From the NCBI GenBank assembly GCA_004557125.1, contig SFET01000008.1:1-64000 (forward strand): a stretch of 64,000 nt of DNA. The letters run 5' to 3'. Shown one piece after another: positions 9,263-17,601 of this stretch (position 1 is its first letter; each line of letters begins with the position of its first letter). This DNA comes from Clostridiales bacterium (GTDB taxonomy: Bacteria > Bacillota > Clostridia > Christensenellales > Aristaeellaceae). A model generated the notes under the pieces. That model was not told where the DNA came from. It saw only the letters and a program-made list of their open reading frames with translations, and did no database searches. The translations under genes were made by a program, and so were the position numbers.

Positions 9263-10610
9263 GAGCCTTCCCCGGCTGCTGATCGCCGGAACCGGCAGCG
9301 GCTGCGGCAAGACCACGCTGGTCTGCGCCATCCTGCAGGCGCTGAAGAACCGCGGCTGCGCGGTCGCCTCCTTCAAGTGCGGCCCGGACTACATCGACCC
9401 CATGTTCCACAGCGAGGTCATCGGCGCGCCCAGCGCCAACATCGACCTGTTCTTTGCGGGCGAGGATGCCGCGCGCACGCTCTTCGTCCGGCACGCCGCC
9501 GAGCTCAACGTCATCGAGGGCGTGATGGGCTACTACGACGGCCTGTCCATGGACGACCCCCGCGCCTCCGCCTGGGACGTGGCCCGCACGCTGGAGGCCC
9601 CGGCGGTGCTGGTGGTGAACGTGCGGGGCATGGCGCTGTCCGCAGCGGCGGTGGTGAAGGGCTACCAGAGCCTGCGCAGTCCGAGCAACATCGCGGGCGT
9701 GATTCTCAACCGCGCCACAGCGATGAGCTATCCGGGGTTGAAAAAGGCCATCGAGCGCGAGTGCAGCGTTCCCGTGTTCGGCTACCTGCCCGCCTGCCCG
9801 GAGTGCGCGCTGGAGAGCCGCCATCTGGGGCTGGTCACCGCCCAGGAGGTTACGAACCTGCACGAGAAGCTGCAAATCCTTGCAGCGCATGCAGAGGAGA
9901 GCATCGATCTGGACGGCCTGATCGAGCTGATGCGCGCCCAGCCCCCACTGGAGGTTTCGGACAAGCGCTTCTCCCCCCTCGGCCGCGTGCGCATCGCCGT
10001 GGCGCGGGACAAGGCCTTCTGCTTCTACTACCGGGACAATCTGGAGCTGCTGGAGGAATTGGGCGCGGAGCTGATCGAGTTCAGTCCGCTGACGGACGCT
10101 GTGCTCCCGGCCTGCGACGGCCTGATTCTGGGCGGCGGCTATCCGGAGCTGTATACACGTCAATTGAGTGAAAACGTGTCCATGCGGGAGAGCATCCGCG
10201 CGGCAGTGGAAGATGGACTGCCCACCATCGCGGAGTGCGGCGGCTTCATGTACCTGACGGAGCGCATCGGCGACTTCCCTATGGTGGGCGCGATCCCCGC
10301 GTGCTGCCGGGACACGAAGAAGCTGTCGCGCTTCGGCTACGCCACCGTGACGGCTGAGACGGAGAGCCTGCTGTTTGCGGCAGGAGATTCCGTTCGCGGC
10401 CACGAATTTCACTACTGGGACGCGGACCATCCGGGCGACAGCCTGAGTGCGCGCAAGGAATCGGGCCGCACGTGGCGCTGCGGCTGGACGAGTGACACCC
10501 TCTACGCGGGCTATCCCCACCTGTATTTGCACAGCAATCCGCGCTGCGCGCAGCGCTTCATACAAAAATGTCTGGAAAGGAAGATGCGGCATGAAGCCGA
10601 TGGAAATTGA
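9255..10610 (+). CDS. cbiA: Cobyrinic acid a,c-diamide synthase CbiA (CobB)
   Basis: The 451-residue protein amidates the a and c side chains of cobyrinic acid, the step before CbiP. It has the P-loop GTGSGCGKTTL, then CGPDYIDPMFH, EGVMGYYDG, and a C-terminal amidotransferase domain with the cysteine in AECGGFMYL and a late HLYLHSNP histidine region. It overlaps cbiP by eight bases at the start and cbiC by about 20 bases at the end, which suggests translational coupling. Confidence 0.97.
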   Translation: MLRSLPRLLIAGTGSGCGKTTLVCAILQALKNRGCAVASFKCGPDYIDPMFHSEVIGAPSANIDLFFAGEDAARTLFVRHAAELNVIEGVMGYYDGLSMDDPRASAWDVARTLEAPAVLVVNVRGMALSAAAVVKGYQSLRSPSNIAGVILNRATAMSYPGLKKAIERECSVPVFGYLPACPECALESRHLGLVTAQEVTNLHEKLQILAAHAEESIDLDGLIELMRAQPPLEVSDKRFSPLGRVRIAVARDKAFCFYYRDNLELLEELGAELIEFSPLTDAVLPACDGLILGGGYPELYTRQLSENVSMRESIRAAVEDGLPTIAECGGFMYLTERIGDFPMVGAIPACCRDTKKLSRFGYATVTAETESLLFAAGDSVRGHEFHYWDADHPGDSLSARKESGRTWRCGWTSDTLYAGYPHLYLHSNPRCAQRFIQKCLERKMRHEADGN

Positions 10611-11211
10611 AAGAAGGAGCTTTGAAATCATCACGGAGGAGCTGGGCCAGCGGAAGATCGACCCCGAATTCGAGCTCGTGGTCAAGCGCGTGATTCACAC
10701 CACGGCGGACTTCGATTACTACGACAGCCTGGCCTTCTCGGAGCACGCCGTGCTGCGCATGATGGACGCCATCCGCGCGGGCTGCGACGTGATCACCGAC
10801 ACCACCATGGCCCAGTCGGGCATCAACAAAAAACTGCTGGCCCAATTCGGCGGGCAGGCGCGCTGCTTCATCGGCGACGAGGACGTTGCCCGTGAAGCCA
10901 AGGAGCGCGGCGTGACGCGCTCGCTGGTGTCCATGGAGAAGGCCGCGCGGCTGAACAAGCCGCTGATCTTCGCCATCGGCAACGCCCCCACGGCGCTGTT
11001 CTCCATCTGCGACCTGATGCGCGCGGAGAAGCTGAAGCCGGAGATGATCATCGGCGTGCCGGTGGGCTTTGTGAACGTCGTCGAGGCCAAGGAGGAAGTG
11101 ATGCGCACCGCGCAGAACTACATCGTGGCCCGGGGCCGCAAGGGCGGCAGCAACGTGGCCGCGGCCATCGTCAACGCAGTGCTCTACCAACTGATTCAGC
11201 GGGAGGAATAA
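10591..11211 (+). CDS. cbiC: Cobalt-precorrin-8 methylmutase CbiC
   Basis: CbiC moves a methyl group from C11 to C12 to give cobyrinic acid. The 206-residue protein shows ERRSFEIITEEL, the catalytic-histidine region RVIHTTADFDY, TDTTMAQSGINK, FAIGNAPTAL and GVPVGFVNVVEAKE, and ends RKGGSNVAAAIVNAVLY. I took the ATG at 10591, preceded by GGAAAGGAAG. A second ATG at 10600 is possible and would remove only three residues. Confidence 0.96.
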   Translation: MKPMEIERRSFEIITEELGQRKIDPEFELVVKRVIHTTADFDYYDSLAFSEHAVLRMMDAIRAGCDVITDTTMAQSGINKKLLAQFGGQARCFIGDEDVAREAKERGVTRSLVSMEKAARLNKPLIFAIGNAPTALFSICDLMRAEKLKPEMIIGVPVGFVNVVEAKEEVMRTAQNYIVARGRKGGSNVAAAIVNAVLYQLIQREE

Positions 11212-11214
11212 ACT

Positions 11215-11970
11215 ATGGTACACTTTGTCGGCGCCGGCTGCGGCGCAGCCGATCTGATCACCGTGCGCGGCGCGAAGCTGCTGGGCGAGGCCGATGTGGT
11301 CATCTACGCCGGTTCGCTGGTCAACCCCGAGCTGCTCAAATACTGCAAGCCGGAGTGCGAAATTCACGACAGCGCAAGGCTGACCCTGGAGCAGGTGATC
11401 GACCTCATCCGTGCGGCCGAGGCGGCGGGCAAGACCACCGTGCGGCTGCACACCGGCGATTCAAGCATCTACGGCGCGGTGCGCGAGCAGTTCGACGAGC
11501 TGGAGAAGCTAGGCATCGAATACGACGTGTGCCCCGGCGTGAGCGCCTTCTGCGGCGCTGCGGCCAGCCTGAAGGCGGAGTACACCCTGCCGGACGTGAC
11601 CCAGACCGTGATCATCACCCGCATGGAAGGCCGCACGCCGGTTCCGGAGCGGGAGAAGATCCGCGCGCTGGCAAGCCACGGCTCCACCATGGTGCTGTTT
11701 TTGAGCACAGGTCTGCTGGAGGGCCTGCAGGCGGAGCTGATGGCGGGCGGCTATGCCCCGGAAACCCCGGCGGCCATCGTCTACAAGGCCAGCTGGCCGG
11801 AGGAGAAGCAGTTCCGCTGCCGCCTGTGCGAGCTGGCCGAGACCGCCCGCGCAAACAACATCACCAAGACCGCGCTGATCCTGGTGGGCGGCTTCCTGGG
11901 CGATCATTACGAGCGCTCGAAGCTCTACGATCCCGGCTTCACCACCGAATTCCGGGAGGCCGAGAAGTGA
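11215..11970 (+). CDS. cbiF: Cobalt-precorrin-4 C11-methyltransferase CbiF (CobM)
   Basis: This 251-residue SAM-dependent tetrapyrrole methylase has an intact core: the N-terminal HFVGAGCGAADLIT loop, YAGSLVNPELL, the SAM loop HTGDSSIYGAVREQ, and PGVSAFCGAAA. It is a useful internal control for cbiH downstream, because here the GD-bearing loop and the helix before it are present. It follows cbiC after three bases and overlaps cbiG by four. Confidence 0.96.
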   Translation: MVHFVGAGCGAADLITVRGAKLLGEADVVIYAGSLVNPELLKYCKPECEIHDSARLTLEQVIDLIRAAEAAGKTTVRLHTGDSSIYGAVREQFDELEKLGIEYDVCPGVSAFCGAAASLKAEYTLPDVTQTVIITRMEGRTPVPEREKIRALASHGSTMVLFLSTGLLEGLQAELMAGGYAPETPAAIVYKASWPEEKQFRCRLCELAETARANNITKTALILVGGFLGDHYERSKLYDPGFTTEFREAEK

Positions 11971-12968
11971 AGCGCGCCGCCATCCTGTACTTCACGGATC
12001 GGGGTGCGGCCACCGCTGAGCGGATTCAGTCTGCGCTGCAAGGGGCCTGGAAGGTCTCCCTGCACCGGCCCCGGGGCGGCGAGCGCTCCGTCGTGGAGGC
12101 GCTGTTTTCCAGCGTGGACGCGCTGATCTTTGTGGGCGCCTGCGGCATCGCCGTGCGGGCCATCGCGCCCTTCGTGCGCAGCAAGACCACCGACCCGGCA
12201 GTGATCGTGGTGGACGAGCTGGGCCGTCAGGCCATCTCCCTGCTGTCCGGGCACATCGGCGGCGCAAACGCGCTGACCCGGCGCATCGCCGCAGACATCG
12301 GGGGCATACCGGTCATCACCACCGCCACCGATCTGAGCCGGCGCTTTGCGGCGGACGAGTGGGCTGCGCGCAACGGCCTGATCATTTCCTCCATGAAGGC
12401 GGCGAAGGACTTCGCCGTGGAGATTCTCAAGCGCGACCTTCCGCTGTATTCGGATTTCCCCATCGAAGGCGCGCTGTCCGGCGGACTCTATCCGGGCGAA
12501 GGCGGACCCTGCGGCCTGTCGATCTCCTGCCGGAACATCGCGCCCTTCGACAAGACGCTTGCGCTCATCCCCCGCATCCTGCACCTGGGCGTGGGCTGCA
12601 AGCGCAACACCCCGGCGGAGAACATCCGCCGCGCGGTGCAGGCCGTGCTGGAGGAGGCGAACCTGTCGCCCCGTGCGCTGAAGTCCGTGGCCTCCATCGA
12701 CGTAAAGCGCGACGAGGCCGGGCTGATCGAATACTGTAAATCCATGGGCCTGCCCGTCAATTTTTACTCTGCGGAGGAGCTGCGTTCGCTTCCGGGCAGC
12801 TTTACCCCATCGAACTTTGTACAGAACACCGTGGGCGTGGACAACGTCTGCGAGCGCGCCGCCATGCGCGCTGCGGGCGAGGGTGCGACCCGCATCGTCA
12901 ACAAGACCTGTCTGGACGGCGTGACCGTCGCCGTTGCACAGGAGAAATGGAGTGCTTGCTTTGAATAA
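11967..12968 (+). CDS. cbiG: Cobalt-precorrin-5A hydrolase CbiG
   Basis: CbiG opens the delta-lactone of cobalt-precorrin-5A and releases acetaldehyde. The GTG at 11967 overlaps the cbiF stop (GTGA) and begins the expected N-terminal strand RAAILYFTDRG, giving 333 residues. Motifs include FVGACGIAVRAIAPF, the family marker LLSGHIGGAN, LGVGCKRNTP and a C-terminal GVDNVCERAA region. CbiG and CbiD together confirm the anaerobic branch. Confidence 0.95.
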   Translation: MKRAAILYFTDRGAATAERIQSALQGAWKVSLHRPRGGERSVVEALFSSVDALIFVGACGIAVRAIAPFVRSKTTDPAVIVVDELGRQAISLLSGHIGGANALTRRIAADIGGIPVITTATDLSRRFAADEWAARNGLIISSMKAAKDFAVEILKRDLPLYSDFPIEGALSGGLYPGEGGPCGLSISCRNIAPFDKTLALIPRILHLGVGCKRNTPAENIRRAVQAVLEEANLSPRALKSVASIDVKRDEAGLIEYCKSMGLPVNFYSAEELRSLPGSFTPSNFVQNTVGVDNVCERAAMRAAGEGATRIVNKTCLDGVTVAVAQEKWSACFE

Positions 12969-13611
12969 ACTGTATGTTGTGGGCATCGGCCCCGGCGCAG
13001 CGGATCAGATGACCGTGCGCGCTATGCGTGCGCTGGAGAAATGCGACGTAATCGCGGGCTACGGGGTCTATGTGGAGCTGGTGAAGCCCCTTCTGCCCGA
13101 CAAGGAATACCTGGTCACCCCCATGCACGCGGGTGTTTACGGCATGGCCGGACTGATCTACGAGCTTTCTGAGGGCAAGGACGTGGAGATCGAGGTCATC
13201 CCCGGCGTGACCGCTGCGCTGTCGGGTGGCGCGGTGCTGGGCGCGCCCCTGACCCACGACTTCGCCGTCATCAGCCTGTCCGACCTGCTCACCCCCTGGG
13301 ACAAGATCGAGAAGCGCCTGGAATGCGCCGCCGAGGCCGACCTGTGCATGGCGATCTACAACCCCGCTAGCCACCGCCGGGCGGATTACCTGCGCCAGGC
13401 CTGCCAGATCGTGCTGCGCCACGCCTCCCCGGAGACCGTCTGCGGCGTCGTGCGCAACATCGGCCGCGAGGGCGAGAGCATGCAGGTCATGACCCTTAAA
13501 GAGCTTGCGGACTATCCGGCGGACATGTTCACCACGGTGTTCATCGGCAACCGCCAGACGAAGATCATCGGCGGCAGGATGGTCACACCGAGGGGATACC
13601 GCGATGTGTAA
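12952..13611 (+). CDS. cbiH: Cobalt-precorrin-3 C17-methyltransferase CbiH (CobJ), internally shortened
   Basis: The protein is recognised by LYVVGIGPGAADQMT, AGYGVYVELVKPLLP, AGVYGMAGLIYEL, PGVTAALSGGAVLGAPLTHDF, SLSDLLTPW and the C-terminal MVTPRGY. I chose GTG 12952, six bases after AGGAGA; TTG 12961 is the alternative. It has 219 residues where enterobacterial CbiH has about 240. The shortfall is one internal gap: residue 58 (TPM) runs through one histidine into AGVYGMAG. In other CbiH proteins these are separated by about 26 residues: a helix with E-ERC-A, a VAL strand and the SSGD loop that helps hold SAM. The reading frame is maintained. Activity is doubtful if the sequence is correct. 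Confidence 0.9.
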   Translation: MLALNKLYVVGIGPGAADQMTVRAMRALEKCDVIAGYGVYVELVKPLLPDKEYLVTPMHAGVYGMAGLIYELSEGKDVEIEVIPGVTAALSGGAVLGAPLTHDFAVISLSDLLTPWDKIEKRLECAAEADLCMAIYNPASHRRADYLRQACQIVLRHASPETVCGVVRNIGREGESMQVMTLKELADYPADMFTTVFIGNRQTKIIGGRMVTPRGYRDV

Positions 13612-15571
13612 GATCTGCGTATTTGCGGGCACCTCGGAGGGCCGGGAACTGATCGAGGCGCTCACGGGCCGGGGCGCGGCGATCACCGCCTGCGTGGCCA
13701 CCGAGTACGGCGAGGTGCTACTGGGGCAGCGCAGCGACGTGCGCATCCTTGCCGGTCGCATGAACATGGAGGAAATGACCGCCCTGCTGCGCAATGAAGC
13801 CTTCGACGCGGTGGTGGACGCGACCCATCCCTATGCGGACGTGGTGACGCAGAACATCGCCGCCGCCTGCCGGGAAGTGGGCGCGACCTACCTGCGGCTG
13901 CTGCGCGGCAGCAGCATGTCCGATCAGGACGGCGCGTTCGTGCCGGACGTTGCCGCCTGCGTCGATTATCTGCGATCCACCGAAGGCAACATCCTGCTGA
14001 CCACCGGCAGCAAGCAGCTGCCCCAGTTCTGTGCGGATCCCGATCTGCGCGCGCGCATCTACGCACGGGTGCTGCCGATGCAGGCGTCGCTACAGACCTG
14101 CGCGGACTGCGGCGTCGCCCCGGATCACATCATCGCCATGCAGGGCCCCTTCGACGAGGCGCTGAACTGCGCCATGCTGCGCGCGGTGAACGCCCGGTAC
14201 ATGGTTACGAAGGACACCGGCGGCGCAGGCGGCTACGGCGCGAAGATCGCTGCGGCGAAGCGGGCAGGCGCGCAGGTGGTGGTCATCGGACGGCCGGCAC
14301 AGGTCGAGGGCCTCTCCCCCGAGGAGATGCTGTCCCATCTGGAGCACATGCTGAACCTGACCCCGCCCCGCAAGCGCGTGGTGCTGGCGGGCCTGGGCAT
14401 GGGCAATTCCGAGACCCGCACGCTGGGTCTGGAGCGCGCCATCCGCGAGGCCGACGCTCTGATCGGCGCGCAGCGCATGCTGGAGAGCGTGGAGACCGCA
14501 GGCAAGCGCTGTCACACGGCGGTTCTGGCCCGGGACGTCGCCCGCTTCATCCGCAGCGATCCGGGGCGGCGCTACGCCGTGCTGCTCTCCGGCGACACCG
14601 GCTTTTACAGCGGCGCGCGGGGTCTGGTCGCGGAGCTCACCGACATGGACGTGGAGGTTCTGCCCGGCATCGGCAGTTTGCAGTACTTCTGCGCAAGGCT
14701 CCAGCGGCCCTGGCAGGACGTGCGGGCACTGAGCCTGCACGGCCGGGACTGCGACTTCGTGGGCGAGGTGCGCCGGAATCCGGCGGTGTTCGCCCTGGTG
14801 GGCGGCAGCGACGGCGCGCACCAGGCCATCGCGCGGCTGTGCGACGCAGGACTTGGCACCTGCACCGTGCACGTGGGCCAGCGCCTGGGCTACGACGACG
14901 AGCGCATCGTCTCCGGCACGGCGCAGGAGCTGCTGAATGAGAGCTTCGATTCCCTGAGCGTGGTTCTTGTGGAGAATGACCACAGCGACGCGTTTGTCGT
15001 GACCCACGGCCTGCCCGACGAGGCCTTCGACCGGGACGAGACCCCCATGACCAAGTCCGAGGTGCGCAGCATCTCCCTGAGCAAGCTGCAATTGACCCGC
15101 GGCTCGGTCGTCTACGACGTGGGCTCCGGCAGCGGCTCGGTGTCCGTGGAGTGCGCGCTTCAGGCGACGCAGGGCCGCGTGTACGCCATTGAAATGAAGG
15201 AGAAGGCGCTATCTCTCAGCCGGCACAACGCGGAGAAGTTCGGCTTGACCAACCTGGAGTTGGTCGCCGGGGCCGCGCCGGATGCGCTGGAGAGCCTGCC
15301 CGCGCCCACCCACGCCTTCATTGGCGGCAGCACGGGTAAGCTGCGGAACATCATCGACTGCCTGCTCGCAAAGAACCCCGACGTGCGCATCGTGGCCACG
15401 GCGGTGACGCTGGAGACGGTGGCGGAGCTGACGGAGCTGAGCAAGTCCTTTGAAATCTGCGACATCGCGGAGGTCTCCGTATCGAAGCCCCGCGTGCTCG
15501 GCCGCTACCGCCTGATGACCGCACAGAACCCAGTGTACATCTTTACCATGCAACATGAAAACAAAAATTGA
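13604..15571 (+). CDS. cbiJET: Triple fusion: precorrin-6A reductase CbiJ + C5-methyltransferase CbiE + C15-methylating decarboxylase CbiT
   Basis: The 655-residue protein carries three consecutive pathway steps. Residues 1-250 are CbiJ/CobK (ICVFAGTSEGRELIE, VDATHPYA, LLTTGSKQL, TKDTGGAGGYGAKI). Residues about 256-460 are CbiE (VVLAGLGMGN, LLSGDTGFYSGARG, PGIGSLQYF, SLHGRD). Residues about 470-645 are CbiT (MTKSEVRSISLSKLQL, the SAM-binding YDVGSGSGSVSVECA, GGSTGKLRNII, ATAVTLETV). CbiE-CbiT fusion is the known CobL arrangement; adding CbiJ at the N-terminus is less usual. It starts eight bases inside cbiH and overlaps the HAD gene by 17. Confidence 0.94.
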   Translation: MCKICVFAGTSEGRELIEALTGRGAAITACVATEYGEVLLGQRSDVRILAGRMNMEEMTALLRNEAFDAVVDATHPYADVVTQNIAAACREVGATYLRLLRGSSMSDQDGAFVPDVAACVDYLRSTEGNILLTTGSKQLPQFCADPDLRARIYARVLPMQASLQTCADCGVAPDHIIAMQGPFDEALNCAMLRAVNARYMVTKDTGGAGGYGAKIAAAKRAGAQVVVIGRPAQVEGLSPEEMLSHLEHMLNLTPPRKRVVLAGLGMGNSETRTLGLERAIREADALIGAQRMLESVETAGKRCHTAVLARDVARFIRSDPGRRYAVLLSGDTGFYSGARGLVAELTDMDVEVLPGIGSLQYFCARLQRPWQDVRALSLHGRDCDFVGEVRRNPAVFALVGGSDGAHQAIARLCDAGLGTCTVHVGQRLGYDDERIVSGTAQELLNESFDSLSVVLVENDHSDAFVVTHGLPDEAFDRDETPMTKSEVRSISLSKLQLTRGSVVYDVGSGSGSVSVECALQATQGRVYAIEMKEKALSLSRHNAEKFGLTNLELVAGAAPDALESLPAPTHAFIGGSTGKLRNIIDCLLAKNPDVRIVATAVTLETVAELTELSKSFEICDIAEVSVSKPRVLGRYRLMTAQNPVYIFTMQHENKN

Positions 15572-16184
15572 CGCACTGGCGGGCAGGAAGCCCCTGTTCG
15601 CCTTCGACCTGGACTCCACCGTGACCCGCTGCGAGCTATTGCCGCTGCTGGCCCGGGAGGTGGGGCTGGAAAACGAAATGGCCGCGCGCACGCAGGCCTG
15701 CATGGAGCGCGGTGGCGATTTTGCCGCAGACTTTGCCGCGCGGGTGGAGCTGCTGCGAAGCATCCCCCTCGGCCGCGCCCGGGAGATTGTGGCGGCGGCG
15801 CCGCTGCATGAGGACATCGCGGCCTTTCTCCGCCGCAACGCCCCGCGCTGCCGCATCCTGACCGGCAATCTGGACGCATGGATCGAGGAGCTGATCGCAT
15901 CGCTGGGCATGGCCGGCCGCTGCCTGTGCTCCCGCGCGGAGACCGACGGCGATCGCCTGCTGGGCGTGGCCGACGCGCTGGACAAGGGCCGCGCCGCCAT
16001 GGAGCTGCCCAGGCCCCTCGTGGCCATCGGCGACGGCAGCAACGACATTCCCCTGCTGCGTGCAGCTGACCTCGCCATCGCCTTTGCCGGGAGCCGCGCG
16101 CCCTCACAGGAGGTGCTGCGCGCCGCAGACGTGGCCATCGATGACGAGCGCGCGCTCTGCGAGCTGCTGGAACAGTTGATTTGA
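15555..16184 (+). CDS. HAD-superfamily (SerB-like) phosphatase in the B12 operon
   Basis: The 209-residue protein has HAD motif I FDLDSTVT (nucleophile Asp plus acid/base Asp), motif II RILTGN, and motif III/IV GDGSNDIPLLRAADLAIAF. This is a SerB/HAD-IB layout with a helical cap at about residues 25-85. It overlaps the cbiJET fusion by 17 bases and is followed by cbiL, so it is co-transcribed with the corrin-ring genes. The substrate is unknown. A role as alpha-ribazole-phosphate or adenosylcobalamin-phosphate phosphatase in place of CobC is a hypothesis from context; a phosphoserine phosphatase is the alternative. Confidence 0.8.
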   Translation: MKTKIDALAGRKPLFAFDLDSTVTRCELLPLLAREVGLENEMAARTQACMERGGDFAADFAARVELLRSIPLGRAREIVAAAPLHEDIAAFLRRNAPRCRILTGNLDAWIEELIASLGMAGRCLCSRAETDGDRLLGVADALDKGRAAMELPRPLVAIGDGSNDIPLLRAADLAIAFAGSRAPSQEVLRAADVAIDDERALCELLEQLI

Positions 16185-16200
16185 AAGGAAGGTACAAGCC

Positions 16201-16848
16201 ATGCTTGTGTTTGTTGGCATCGGCCCCGGCGACCCGGAGCTGATCACCCGAAAGGCCGCGCGCATCCTGCGCGAGGCGGACGCCATCGCCCTGCCGGATT
16301 CCGGCAGCGGCAACAGCGCCGTGATGCAGATCGTGGGCGATCTGATTCAGGACAAGCCCCTGTGCCGCCTGGAGATGCCCATGCGCGGCATGCGCGACGA
16401 CTGGGCAGCCGCCCACGACCGCGCCGCGGAGTCGCTGCTTGCGTATCTCAAAACCTACCCCACCGTGGCCTATCCGGTGCTGGGCGACCCGGGCATCTAT
16501 GCTTCGAGCAGCTACCTGCTCAGGAGAATTGCTCCCCTGCACCCCTGCACGGTGGTGCCCGGCATCCCCGCCATGTGCGCCGCCGCCGCTGCCATGGACG
16601 TGCCGCTGTGCGAACAGGGCGAGAAACTTACCGTGGTGGACAGCTTCGATCCCGAAGTGTCGATCCCCGAGGGCAATGTGGTGCTCATGAAGAGCGGCAA
16701 AAATCTCGACGCGCTGAAGGCCGCCCTCAATGGCCGCGAGGCCTACGCCGCGCGCAACCTGGGCATGGACAGCGCCTGGACGGGGCCGCTTGAGGAGATC
16801 CCCACTGACGGCTACTCCTACTTCACCACGGTGATCGCGAAGCCGTAA
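16201..16848 (+). CDS. cbiL: Cobalt-precorrin-2 C20-methyltransferase CbiL (CobI)
   Basis: This 215-residue tetrapyrrole methylase catalyses the first ring methylation after cobalt insertion. Motifs: FVGIGPGDPELITRKA, a conserved PVLGDPGIYASSSYL loop, VPGIPAMCAAAAAM, and VVLMKSGKN. It has the strong ribosome binding site AAGGAAGG and is the last gene of the B12 operon, placed ahead of an 18-bp terminator stem. Its intact GDP loop contrasts with the gap in cbiH. Confidence 0.95.
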   Translation: MLVFVGIGPGDPELITRKAARILREADAIALPDSGSGNSAVMQIVGDLIQDKPLCRLEMPMRGMRDDWAAAHDRAAESLLAYLKTYPTVAYPVLGDPGIYASSSYLLRRIAPLHPCTVVPGIPAMCAAAAAMDVPLCEQGEKLTVVDSFDPEVSIPEGNVVLMKSGKNLDALKAALNGREAYAARNLGMDSAWTGPLEEIPTDGYSYFTTVIAKP

Positions 16849-16860
16849 AACCTCATATCT

Positions 16861-16908
16861 GCATGCGAAAACCAGCCGTATATGCGGCTGGTTTTCGCAT
16901 GCATTTTA
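16861..16908. terminator. Bidirectional terminator between cbiL and lrgB
   Basis: A perfect 18-bp inverted repeat (16861-16878 with 16885-16902, 6-base loop) lies between two convergent genes, followed by ATTTTATT on the plus strand. An A-rich segment inside the stem supplies U residues in the other direction. Confidence 0.88.
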
Positions 16909-17601
16909 TTACAGGAACTGTGCAAAGACCTGCACGAAGGCCACGGTGATCAGCCCCGCCACGGCAATGGACAGGCTGCTCATGGCGCCCTCGGTGTCGC
17001 CCATCTCCATGGCCCGCGTGGTGCCGATGGCGTGGGAGGCGGTGCCGATGGCCACGCCCCGGGCGACGCTCTCCCGAATGCGCAGCAGCTTCAGAAAGCC
17101 CTCTGCGAACATGTTCCCCAGCACACCGGTGACGATGATCACCGCCGCGGCGATGGAGGGATAGCCGCCCAGCTCCTCCACCACGCCCATGCCGATGGCC
17201 GTGGTGATGGACTTGGGCAGCAGCGTCACATACTGGGCGTGATCCAGGCCGAACAGCGCCGAGAGCGCCAGCACGCACGTCAAACTCGCCAGCACGCCCG
17301 CCAGGATGCCCGTGAGGATCGCCCGCCAGTTGGATTTGAGCAACGTCAGCTGCTCGTACAGCGGAATGGCCAGGCACACCGTGGCCGGCGTCAGAAGCCA
17401 GCTGAGGTACTTCGCCCCGGCGGCATAGCTCTCGTACTGCACGTTCAGCAGCCGCAGCGCAGCGATGGTCAGCGCGATGGCGATCAAGAGCGGGTTGAAC
17501 AGCGCCAGCCTGAAGCGCCGCCGCAGCCGGTCCCCCAGGAAGTAGGCCAGCAGGCTGATCAGCACGCCGAAGAATGCGGAATCCGCAACGATGCTGTTCA
17601 T
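16909..17601 (-). CDS. lrgB: LrgB/CidB-family membrane protein
   Basis: The 230-residue protein has about seven hydrophobic segments. LrgB hallmarks are FNPLLIAI, LLTPATVCLAIPLYEQL, LLPKSITTAIGM, and the C-terminal GVAIGTASHAIGTTRAMEMG. In Gram-positive bacteria the LrgAB/CidAB pair affects autolysis, and related proteins in some species take part in pyruvate or glycolate transport. Its ATG overlaps the lrgA stop (ATGA), so the two are coupled. Confidence 0.93.
   Translation of the reverse strand: MNSIVADSAFFGVLISLLAYFLGDRLRRRFRLALFNPLLIAIALTIAALRLLNVQYESYAAGAKYLSWLLTPATVCLAIPLYEQLTLLKSNWRAILTGILAGVLASLTCVLALSALFGLDHAQYVTLLPKSITTAIGMGVVEELGGYPSIAAAVIIVTGVLGNMFAEGFLKLLRIRESVARGVAIGTASHAIGTTRAMEMGDTEGAMSSLSIAVAGLITVAFVQVFAQFL

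Noticed and set aside
15555..16184. HAD protein as a simple serB of serine synthesis
   Set aside because: Not excluded by motif, but its overlap with corrin genes on both sides makes a B12-related role at least as likely, so no gene symbol was given.
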